Origin: Marinifilum_A sediminis
GTDB lineage: Bacteria; Bacteroidota; Bacteroidia; Bacteroidales; Marinifilaceae
DNA: 64,000 nt
Direction of reading: 5' to 3'
NCBI GenBank assembly: GCA_947496465.1
Contig: CANMCX010000015.1
Coordinates: 1 to 64,000, forward strand
In this document: in pieces, positions 1 through 6,273 of the stretch
How the letters are laid out: every line of letters starts with the position of its first letter
Numbering within the stretch: the stretch's first letter is position 1
Made by a program: the position numbers and the translations under genes
The notes under the pieces: model-generated
The model's database searches: none
Told to the model about the DNA's origin: nothing
The model's input: only the letters and a program-made list of their open reading frames with translations

Positions 1-118
1 TTTTTATGTATCCTTAAAACTGCTATATTTAAAGCTTAATTGAGCAGTTTAATCAGTTTTTAGACAAACTGCCGTTGGGCACAAGCAAAAACGTAATCGC
101 ACAGAATTAACAAACCGA

Positions 119-391
119 ATGAAATCAATACAAGACATTTATAAGTCGACAAGTAGGACAAGTTTATATATTATTGGAACATTACTTTTATCATTAGGTT
201 TTAGTATCTACGCAGATATTCCAGATTACAATAAAATGTTTGGAAGTGTTGTATATCAGTTCCTAGGCTCGATGACTTTAGGATATGTAGTGTCTCAGTT
301 TATTAATTTTTATAGAAAAAATGATTGGAGGAAAATATGGTTAAGAATTTATGTGTTTATGGTTGTACTAGTTATTCTGACAGCTTTGTAG
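119..391 (+). CDS. Small hydrophobic membrane protein, unknown function
   Basis: A 90-residue protein with three likely membrane segments (about residues 17-33, 41-62 and 73-90) and a short basic loop with RKNDWRK between the second and third. The last segment runs to the C-terminus. I recognise no family. It lies 37 bases after the GTTGGGCAC box that opens a cassette-like unit, and 30 bases before a second small membrane-protein gene on the same strand, so the two are probably transcribed together and may act together. The start is the first ATG after the box. It could be an accessory or stress membrane protein, but nothing in the sequence says which. Confidence 0.55.
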   Translation: MKSIQDIYKSTSRTSLYIIGTLLLSLGFSIYADIPDYNKMFGSVVYQFLGSMTLGYVVSQFINFYRKNDWRKIWLRIYVFMVVLVILTAL

Positions 392-421
392 GTATTACTC
401 CATCAGCTAATTATTAAACTC

Positions 422-772
422 ATGCTTGAAATTATAAAGTTATACTGGAAAGTTTATCGACTGAAAATAGCACTGGCAATTACATTAATAATAATCGGAA
501 CGACGTTATTGCTTCCGTTGTTAAAATCGGAAACATTTGATTTAGTTGAATCATTGACTCAAAGTGCAATGACAATCGGATTATATATTATTATGACTCC
601 TGTTTTTGTGATTGGTTATTACTTCTATAAACAACAACAACAAGACAGAAACCCTGGTTATAAGTTAGAATTACCAGACATAAATAACGTTGATATATAT
701 CTGAGTGTTTATACTGTTTATGCGACTTTAGCTTTCATCGCAAGTCTCTTCATGGACAATATATTTCCTTAA
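422..772 (+). CDS. Small membrane protein, unknown function
   Basis: A 116-residue protein with three predicted membrane spans (about 14-33, 49-68 and 93-113), separated by a charged stretch with a QQQQ run near residues 70-75. No family was recognised. It is the second gene of cassette-like unit I. Its stop codon is followed within a dozen bases by the GTGCCCAAC box that pairs with the start of the unit. Tight packing between a start box and an end box is the usual arrangement of cassette genes. A membrane partner of the preceding 90-residue protein is possible but unproven. Confidence 0.55.
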   Translation: MLEIIKLYWKVYRLKIALAITLIIIGTTLLLPLLKSETFDLVESLTQSAMTIGLYIIMTPVFVIGYYFYKQQQQDRNPGYKLELPDINNVDIYLSVYTVYATLAFIASLFMDNIFP

Positions 773-783
773 AAAAAATGCCA

Positions 784-980
784 GTGCCCAACAAAAAATA
801 AAGGGCATAGGCTGTCAGCATAAATTTGGGAGTTTTGTGCTTTTAATAAGTTCGCCGAAGCTTTTGCTTCGGCTAGTGAAAAGAATAAATTTATAACCAA
901 AACAAAAGCTGCGGCTAAGTGAGGTTTCGGAGGTTCGGTTTTTCAAATCAGCCTACGACCCTTTATTTAAACCGTTGGCA
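784..980. repeat. attC-like palindromic element
   Basis: Outer arms are GTGCCCAAC (784-792) and GTTGGCA (974-980). Inner arms AAATAAAGGG (796-805) and CCCTTTATTT (959-968) are exact complements, followed inward by AGGCTG (809-814) and CAGCCT (949-954). The inner arms are separated by CAT on one side and ACGA on the other, so folding leaves unpaired bases, as in integron attC sites. The loop holds a further small hairpin around the sequence GCCGAAGC. At 197 bp it is at the long end for attC. RYYYAAC is matched on the left; the right box deviates from GTTRRRY. Confidence 0.55.
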
Positions 981-991
981 GGCATGCAAAA

Positions 992-1480
992 ATGACGATT
1001 AAAACAGTAAAATATAAAGAATGGACTTTTGAATTCGACTACGGACGAACCAAAGAAATCTACGACAAAATAGAATTGGGAAGTCCAGAAGAATGCAGTT
1101 GTAATGATTGCAAAAATTTTGCCACCAACAGAGAAAGTATTTATCCTGACGAAATAAAAGATTTGTTTTTAAAACTCGGAATAGACTACAAAAAGGAATC
1201 TGAGATTTACCACATGGCACGTCTTGACAATGGACTTCACCACTATGGTGGATGGTTTCATTTCAAAGGAAAAATCATAAAAGGAAAAGACTGCAAAGTT
1301 GAATTACCAAGTGGTGGTTGGACTTGGGATTCAGTAGGTGTGGAAGGTAGTTTCAGTATTGCATTTATGAAAGGTTCAGCTCTGACCTATTTTAACGAAA
1401 ATGAAAAAGAGGATTTAATTCAAATTGAATTCATAGTGGATTCTGCTTGGGTTATTGACAAAGAATTAGAAAGTGAATGA
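992..1480 (+). CDS. Hypothetical protein with a Cys cluster
   Basis: A 162-residue soluble protein without signal peptide or membrane segment. Cysteines 35, 37 and 40 sit together in EECSCNDC, a possible metal or redox site, and the middle is rich in Gly, Trp and His (LHHYGGWFHF about residues 78-87). It resembles uncharacterised proteins often found singly in Bacteroidota genomes, but I cannot name a family. It starts 12 bases after the GTTGGCA box at 974 and ends 18 bases before a CGCTAAC box (1499-1505), so it occupies a cassette-like slot. The two boxes are only partly complementary, so this unit may be a hybrid. Confidence 0.6.
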   Translation: MTIKTVKYKEWTFEFDYGRTKEIYDKIELGSPEECSCNDCKNFATNRESIYPDEIKDLFLKLGIDYKKESEIYHMARLDNGLHHYGGWFHFKGKIIKGKDCKVELPSGGWTWDSVGVEGSFSIAFMKGSALTYFNENEKEDLIQIEFIVDSAWVIDKELESE

Positions 1481-1498
1481 AAAAGAAAAAACACGACC

Positions 1499-1692
1499 CG
1501 CTAACAAGGTGTATAGTCAATAGGGCATTTGGAGATAAATCGAAAGTCCTGTTCTTTGAGCAGGCACTCCCCGCTAGCGCGAGCTTGTAACTCGTGCTCT
1601 GCAAAGTAGAAATAAGCATGCGCTGGTGCGCGATTCTATCGCGTTCCTTTAGTTATAAATACCACACAAAAGGATTTGTGCGGTAGCAGGAG
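1499..1692. repeat. attC-like left half plus dispersed repeat copy A
   Basis: CGCTAAC (1499-1505) fits the attC R'' pattern and is followed by an AAGGTGTATAG-type arm. From about 1571 the sequence holds copy A of a dispersed repeat (CTCGTGCTCTGCAAAG at 1591, GCGCGATTCTATCGCG palindrome, GTGCGGTAGC near the end). The same blocks recur at 2439-2545 (copy B), 3221-3287 (copy C) and, decayed, at 6041-6145 (copy D). Several short hairpins are encoded. The gap between the neighbouring genes contains no convincing coding frame. Confidence 0.45.
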
Positions 1693-1727
1693 TTTACACA
1701 CACAGCACAAATAAAACCACAGAAAAT

Positions 1728-2393
1728 ATGAAATGTTCTGTATGTTCAAGTGAAATAAATGAGAAATATTGCTCAAAGTGTGGACAATATTATAAAGGTG
1801 GAAGAATTAATTCCATAACATTTTTAGGAGATTTATTTGATAGTGTATTTTCATTGGAAAAATCTTTTTTCCGAAATATTCGAACCGGATTGAGCCAACC
1901 CAAAACATTAGTTGTAAACTATTGGAATGGATTTCGGAAATTTTATTACAGTCCTGTAAAATTCTTCACAATAGCATCTTTATTCCTTGTATTGCACTAT
2001 TCAATTGCAAATGATTTTCTGGGTACTGTAGTAACGGGTGATATTTCTTCACAATTTATAATTTTATTATCGAATATTCTCTTGTTAACTTTTTCAAGCT
2101 TTTTACTATACATACAATTCAAGAAAAGTTTTTTTGAACATCTAATTTTAAATATTTACAATGTAAGCTTATGGATAATTGTTTTCTTTCCAATATCAGT
2201 AATTTTGAGCTTAACAGTAAATAATACGTCCATTGAAAAATATTTTTACATTCCATATCATATATTGATTCTTATTTGGAACTCGAAAGCTTTCGAATTG
2301 ACTAAACCCAAACGATTTCTTTTGGTTACGATAAATCTATTCCTATTTTATGGAATAGTCTTCTTTTTAGTATACATGTTGGGTAAATTCTAA
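1728..2393 (+). CDS. DUF3667-type zinc-ribbon membrane protein
   Basis: A 221-residue protein that begins with a zinc ribbon (Cys3, Cys6, Cys15, Cys18 in CxxC...CxxCGQ), followed by an amphipathic stretch and about five membrane segments from residue 78 to the C-terminus. This layout, including the GLSQPK motif near residue 55 and an FYYSP motif before the first membrane segment, is that of DUF3667 proteins of Bacteroidota, whose function is unknown. It is flanked by two direct copies (A and B) of a ~100-bp hairpin-rich repeat, which suggests that gene plus repeat moved as a unit. Confidence 0.7.
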   Translation: MKCSVCSSEINEKYCSKCGQYYKGGRINSITFLGDLFDSVFSLEKSFFRNIRTGLSQPKTLVVNYWNGFRKFYYSPVKFFTIASLFLVLHYSIANDFLGTVVTGDISSQFIILLSNILLLTFSSFLLYIQFKKSFFEHLILNIYNVSLWIIVFFPISVILSLTVNNTSIEKYFYIPYHILILIWNSKAFELTKPKRFLLVTINLFLFYGIVFFLVYMLGKF

Positions 2394-2438
2394 CCGAATA
2401 ATTTAAATCAATTAAGAATGAACTGAATAAAAAAAACC

Positions 2439-2582
2439 GTTAGCGAGCTCGTGCTCCGCAAAGCAGAATTAACCATGCGCCGGTGCGCGATTCTATCGCC
2501 TTCTTTTATTATAAAAACGAAAGGATTCGTGCGGTAGCAAGAGGATTTTAAAATAGTTAGTAGACAGACTGTCGTTAGACAC
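2439..2582. repeat. Dispersed repeat copy B with cassette boundary
   Basis: GTTAGCG (2439-2445) is followed by the copy B repeat (GAGCTCGTGCTCCGCAAAGC, then GCGCGATTCTATCGCC and GTGCGGTAGC). It ends with the 16-base boundary TAGACAGACTGTCGTT (2561-2576), nearly the same as that at 61-76 and at 42057-42072. GTTAGACAC (2574-2582) then opens the next cassette-like unit. GTTAGCG is also the exact complement of CGCTAAC at 1499, so the DUF3667 gene could have inserted into one ancestral site. Confidence 0.45.
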
Positions 2583-2599
2583 AAACAAATTGCAACAAA

Positions 2600-3193
2600 A
2601 TGGAAGATTCAGATCATAAAGGAACAATATTAGAATATCCAACAACAAAAGGATTAGAATATGAAACTTATGAGAATTCAAATAAATTTTATTTGACTCC
2701 GGCAGATCCATATTTAAAGACGAGATACTATGCATTTAAACAGAATTCGTTTGTTTTTTTGGCATATGAATCCTTTGCCAAATCATCTGTATCCAAAATG
2801 TTTACTGGGATTTATAAACCCATATCCTTCACCAAAAATATGGATTTGACCATTTATAAAAAGGACTGGATTGATATAATATTTAGAACTAAAAAGATAA
2901 AAGCAGGAATAAAAGAAGTAGATAAATACTTGACTTTTACATCAGAAAACAAGGAGTTTAAAAATTTGAGACTATCAAAAAAATTTATCAACTCATTTGT
3001 TCAACTTAATGATTGCATTGGTCCATTGAAGATAATTGTGAAGAATGAGTATTTAGAAAATTTCAGTGACTTCAGGGGGAAAACAACAATTGGAATAGAA
3101 TCGAACAAATGGATTTATAAATATGAAGATATTTCTAAAATGTTTGAATTAGGAGAAAATTTATTACTTGAAATTGAAAATGTCTGTGCCTAA
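2600..3193 (+). CDS. Hypothetical protein in a cassette-like unit
   Basis: A 197-residue protein, basic and aromatic-rich, without signal peptide or membrane span. I recognise no domain. The unit opens with GTTAGACAC (2574-2582), and GTGCCTAAC (3186-3194) overlaps the stop codon. The second is the reverse complement of the first at 8 of 9 positions, so gene and end box are fused as in compact cassettes. Codon use is AT-rich like the neighbouring orphan genes. The function cannot be inferred. Confidence 0.6.
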   Translation: MEDSDHKGTILEYPTTKGLEYETYENSNKFYLTPADPYLKTRYYAFKQNSFVFLAYESFAKSSVSKMFTGIYKPISFTKNMDLTIYKKDWIDIIFRTKKIKAGIKEVDKYLTFTSENKEFKNLRLSKKFINSFVQLNDCIGPLKIIVKNEYLENFSDFRGKTTIGIESNKWIYKYEDISKMFELGENLLLEIENVCA

Positions 3194-3287
3194 CAATACA
3201 TCTAAAACATTAGCCCCCAGGTGATGTGCGATTCTATCGCGTTCCTTTATAAAAACCACACGAGAGGACTCGTGCGGTAGCGGAGGC
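3186..3287. repeat. attC-like box with dispersed repeat copy C
   Basis: GTGCCTAAC (3186-3194) is the end box of the preceding unit. Copy C of the dispersed repeat follows (GTGCGATTCTATCGCG from about 3226, GACTCGTGCGGTAGC near 3268-3282). The CACGAG...CTCGTG inverted pair can form a hairpin. No right-hand GTT box was found before the next gene, so the site is probably incomplete. Confidence 0.4.
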
Positions 3288-3352
3288 AAATCATAGAAAT
3301 AGATTAAAACAAATACTAACACTTTGCAAAGCTTAAAATAAACAACAGAACT

Positions 3353-4615
3353 ATGGGAATATTGTATTTATGGTTCTATTACTTAATAATTGGAACAACT
3401 CTATTAATAGGAAAAGCGATTGCTTGCAAGCTATTGGGGATCTATCACAAGCACTATCAGATTGGCTACTCTCCTTCTCTTTTTCAATTCAGATTATTCG
3501 ATGTAACTTTTTCGGTTGGGATTATCATTCCTTTGCCCTGGTTGTTTAAGATCTACGAAATACACAATGAGGAGAAAAGAAAACCCCAGCCCATATGGAT
3601 GCGCCGGGAGCATTCATTTGTAAAAAGGCTTGCTGGTATACTGGGTGGACTTGTCTTGCTCTATTTGGTGGGCACCACCTTATATGGCATAAACTTTTAC
3701 TCACAAGATAGAACCTACCTGTCTGCCGAAAATGCGAAAGAAAATGGGATTTATGTAGATTCCTTAGGATACGAATTGGGGTTTAGAAATGGAGATCAAA
3801 TTGTTCAAATTGAAGGAAAATCGTTTGAGCGATTTTATGATATCAAAAAGATCATTCTGCTTGAACGAGCGAAACGCTTTAGCATTATTCGAAAGGATTC
3901 CTTACAAGATCTTGTTATCGATTCTAATAAAGCCATTCAAGAGATCATATCGAATAATAGTGAGCTGTTTTATCCTGTTTATGCAAAATATCCCTTAAAA
4001 ATAGCATCGGTTAGATCCAGCAGTTCTGCCTTTGATGCAGGTTTACAAAAGGGCGATGAAATTATTACCGTAAACAAGGATACCGTTTTATACTATCGGG
4101 ATTTTACATCTGCGATTAAAACAGATGATACAAATTCTGTTCTGTTGGGAATTAGAAGAGGCAATTCGAATGAGCTGATTGAAAAGAATGTGCATAAAGA
4201 TCCATTCGGAAAGTTCGGCATATTTATTAAAGAGACCTTACCACGCACAGCAGAGAAGAAATCGGTTCTGGAATCACTAAATGCAGGGAACCACTTTATA
4301 TCGGTTTACTTTAAGCAAATGCGGATGCTATTTGCCGGTGAAGAGAAAGTGAAACAAAATGGTGGTTTTGCTACTATAGGCAATATTTTTCCAGAAAAAA
4401 TGCCATTTCTGAATATTTTATCGATTGTGCTCCTGACTTACATTTGCATTCACATTGTTCCAACTCCAATTACAGACACAAGATATATGATTGCCTTGAT
4501 GATTGATCAGGTAATAAAGCTCCCAAAAAATGCACCGAATTGGATTGGCTGGATGGTAATTGTTCCTTTGCTTTTGATCACTTCTATCATGGATTTAATC
4601 AAAGCATTTTCTTAA
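3353..4615 (+). CDS. RseP/site-2-protease-like membrane protein lacking the zinc motifs
   Basis: This 420-residue protein follows the plan of bacterial RseP: an N-terminal membrane segment, a second at about 92-112, two periplasmic PDZ-like regions (about 120-190 and 215-285, with YELGFRNGDQI and AFDAGLQKGDEII), the GGFATIGNIFP stretch, and C-terminal membrane segments. The catalytic elements are missing. Where RseP has HExxH after the first hydrophobic run, this protein reads LLIGKAIACKLLG (about 17-29). The conserved NxxPxPxLDGG is replaced by HIVPTPITDTR (367-377). It is therefore probably an inactive S2P homologue that binds rather than cuts. Length is close to that of true RseP and the frame is intact, so it is not a simple pseudogene. 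An SH3b membrane protein lies 80 bases downstream. Confidence 0.7.
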   Translation: MGILYLWFYYLIIGTTLLIGKAIACKLLGIYHKHYQIGYSPSLFQFRLFDVTFSVGIIIPLPWLFKIYEIHNEEKRKPQPIWMRREHSFVKRLAGILGGLVLLYLVGTTLYGINFYSQDRTYLSAENAKENGIYVDSLGYELGFRNGDQIVQIEGKSFERFYDIKKIILLERAKRFSIIRKDSLQDLVIDSNKAIQEIISNNSELFYPVYAKYPLKIASVRSSSSAFDAGLQKGDEIITVNKDTVLYYRDFTSAIKTDDTNSVLLGIRRGNSNELIEKNVHKDPFGKFGIFIKETLPRTAEKKSVLESLNAGNHFISVYFKQMRMLFAGEEKVKQNGGFATIGNIFPEKMPFLNILSIVLLTYICIHIVPTPITDTRYMIALMIDQVIKLPKNAPNWIGWMVIVPLLLITSIMDLIKAFS

Positions 4616-4695
4616 TTGTAATTTTTCTAGCAGTTCATTACTCTGCTAAGAATAAGCTCACTTCGAAAAAAAATAAATAAGCTAAATCAAATATT

Positions 4696-5805
4696 ATGAA
4701 ATTAAAACCTTATTTTATTGGCACCTGTATTATTCTTATGATACTGTGCTTTACATCACAAAATATCCTTGCACAAAGTAAATACTCTGTTACTGTTGAT
4801 AATCTGAATATCAGAAAGGAAGCGAATACGAATTCGTTTGTTACTGGTAAGCTTCATAAAAATAACATTGTTGTAGTGAGTAAAAGCTTTTATGAGTGGA
4901 AATATATTAGCTATAATGGAAAAATTGGATGGGTAAATGGAAAATACCTCAAACGCTACCGACCAAAACAGGTAACATCAAGAAAGAGTCCCTGGTACGA
5001 CATGAGTAATCCTACGGTAGTGTTTTGGTGGATCATGCTGGGAATGACACTTGTTTTGTATGCAGGACTATTTATTGGTGGTAAATTTTTATCGCCTACT
5101 GGCAGTAGAATACTGAGAATTATACTCTTATTAATTACTAGTGCTGTAATCGCTTATTACTTTACTCAAATGGAAAGGTCTACATGGTTTTTCGATACTC
5201 CTCGCTGGTGGCGCGACGTGGTTAATTTCATGTTATTCTTTTTATTTGTAATGACATTTTCCACATTTGTAATAATGGAGTTAAAGCATGTATCGGAAGA
5301 AGGGGGAAAAAAAGTTAACCCAAGTAAGGCGATACTAGGAATTGCAATTACTACCGTAATATTTGTCATCCTCAATTATATATTCGATATGCCTTATAAA
5401 ATGGGATTGTATATTATTGGTGGAATTTTGATATATATAACATTTAAGGTAGTAAAGAATGTTCGATTTTTGCATGCCTTACTTTATTTGGCACTCTTTT
5501 CTTTACTATTGGCTACTTTAGGCGTTATAGGCTATTATTGTACCAAGCCCTTTATCATTCTTTCCTTACTGATGATATCAGGGGGTGGAGCTGTAAGTAA
5601 TTCTGAAAATGAATCAAGCGGTTCAACAGAAGGCTACTCTGGTGAAGGAGATTACAATGAGACTTATGAAGAAGAAAAGTCTGTAAATATTGGTGGCAGT
5701 AAGGTTGAACTAGAGGAGAATTGGCAAGGTGATTTAAGTGGTAACGATGGTAATGATTATGAATATACCTCACCATTTAAAGATAAGGTGAGAAGAAAGG
5801 ATTAA
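4696..5805 (+). CDS. SH3b-domain polytopic membrane protein
   Basis: A 369-residue protein. A signal peptide (about 1-26, ending ILAQS) is followed by a bacterial SH3 domain (about 30-92: NLNIRKEANTNS, then GKIGWVNGKYL), which in this family typically binds cell-wall peptides. About six membrane segments follow between residues 112 and 285. The last 70 residues are Gly/Ser/Glu-rich and acidic, and probably disordered. The gene lies 80 bases after the degenerate site-2-protease gene on the same strand and may share its transcript. A role at the cell wall or envelope is likely; the exact task is unknown. Confidence 0.65.
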   Translation: MKLKPYFIGTCIILMILCFTSQNILAQSKYSVTVDNLNIRKEANTNSFVTGKLHKNNIVVVSKSFYEWKYISYNGKIGWVNGKYLKRYRPKQVTSRKSPWYDMSNPTVVFWWIMLGMTLVLYAGLFIGGKFLSPTGSRILRIILLLITSAVIAYYFTQMERSTWFFDTPRWWRDVVNFMLFFLFVMTFSTFVIMELKHVSEEGGKKVNPSKAILGIAITTVIFVILNYIFDMPYKMGLYIIGGILIYITFKVVKNVRFLHALLYLALFSLLLATLGVIGYYCTKPFIILSLLMISGGGAVSNSENESSGSTEGYSGEGDYNETYEEEKSVNIGGSKVELEENWQGDLSGNDGNDYEYTSPFKDKVRRKD

Positions 5806-5960
5806 ATGAAATTGGTGAGTTCTACTCCCCTCTTCCGGCAGCAATTCCATCGCATTACTTTGTGCCCAAATTGACTTATAAGTATATGGTTTATACCAAT
5901 TTTGGCAAGCATTTACTTGATAAATCACAGATTGCCAACAAGGTAAAGGTAATGTCCTAG
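5787..5960 (+). pseudogene. Possible C-terminal gene remnant
   Basis: A 57-codon open stretch without an upstream start codon overlaps the end of the SH3b gene in another frame and reads as a plausible protein tail (FYSPLPAAIPSHYFVPK, then VYTNFGKHLLDKSQ). I could not assign a family. It may be the surviving end of a lost gene, or chance. Confidence 0.25.
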
Positions 5961-6273
5961 AGAAGCGAATTTTATGATCTCACATGTCAAGCATCGTGGA
6001 GATGCTTGACATGTTTTGAATTAAATGAGTCTCATATTAGCTCGTACTCTGCATAGCAGAAATAAAACAAAATTTAATGCAGTTGGTCGCGATTGTATCG
6101 CCTTCCTTTAAAGCGAACACAAAAACTTGATGGGAGCAAAAGACTTCATAGCCTCATCGGTTCATGATAAATAAAAAATCACTTTCTAAATTCACAAACA
6201 CATGTAATTCTTTATAAATTAATTACATAAATGGGAAAACAATTTCGTAAATTGAGTAGTACCGAAATTTAAA
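5961..6273. other. Intergenic stretch with hairpin and decayed repeat copy D
   Basis: No gene is seen here. The stretch contains the perfect 14-bp stem-loop at 5982-6014, then a diverged copy of the dispersed repeat of the left edge (about 6041-6145, CTCGTACTCTGCATAGCAG and CGCGATTGTATCGCC), then the AT-rich leader of katG. GCCAAC at 5934-5939 could be the left box of a decayed attC-like element. Confidence 0.4.
5982..6014 (+). terminator. Perfect 14-bp stem-loop, terminator-like
   Basis: ACATGTCAAGCATC (5982-5995), loop GTGGA, then the exact complement to 6014, followed by TTTG. It probably ends transcription from the SH3b gene, though it lies 175 bases after the stop codon. Confidence 0.5.

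Larger units (their letters stand above)
74..980 (+). mobile_element. Cassette-like unit I (two small membrane genes plus attC-like end)
   Basis: The unit opens with GTTGGGCAC (74-82) and its coding part is followed by GTGCCCAAC (784-792), an exact 9-base reverse complement. This is the relation expected between the first bases of an integron cassette and the R'' box of its own attC site. Next comes a long imperfect palindrome ending in GTTGGCA (974-980), where the next unit would begin. The unit carries two small membrane-protein genes. The bases before it (61-76) match the boundary sequence of the array at 42 kb. No integrase is visible, so the name rests on structure only. Confidence 0.55.

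Noticed and set aside
2493..2735. Minus-strand 80-codon frame over repeat copy B
   Set aside because: It covers non-coding repeat sequence and the start of a real gene.
1..3300. Insertion sequence or transposon ends
   Set aside because: No transposase frame and no target-site duplications; box pairing fits cassettes better.
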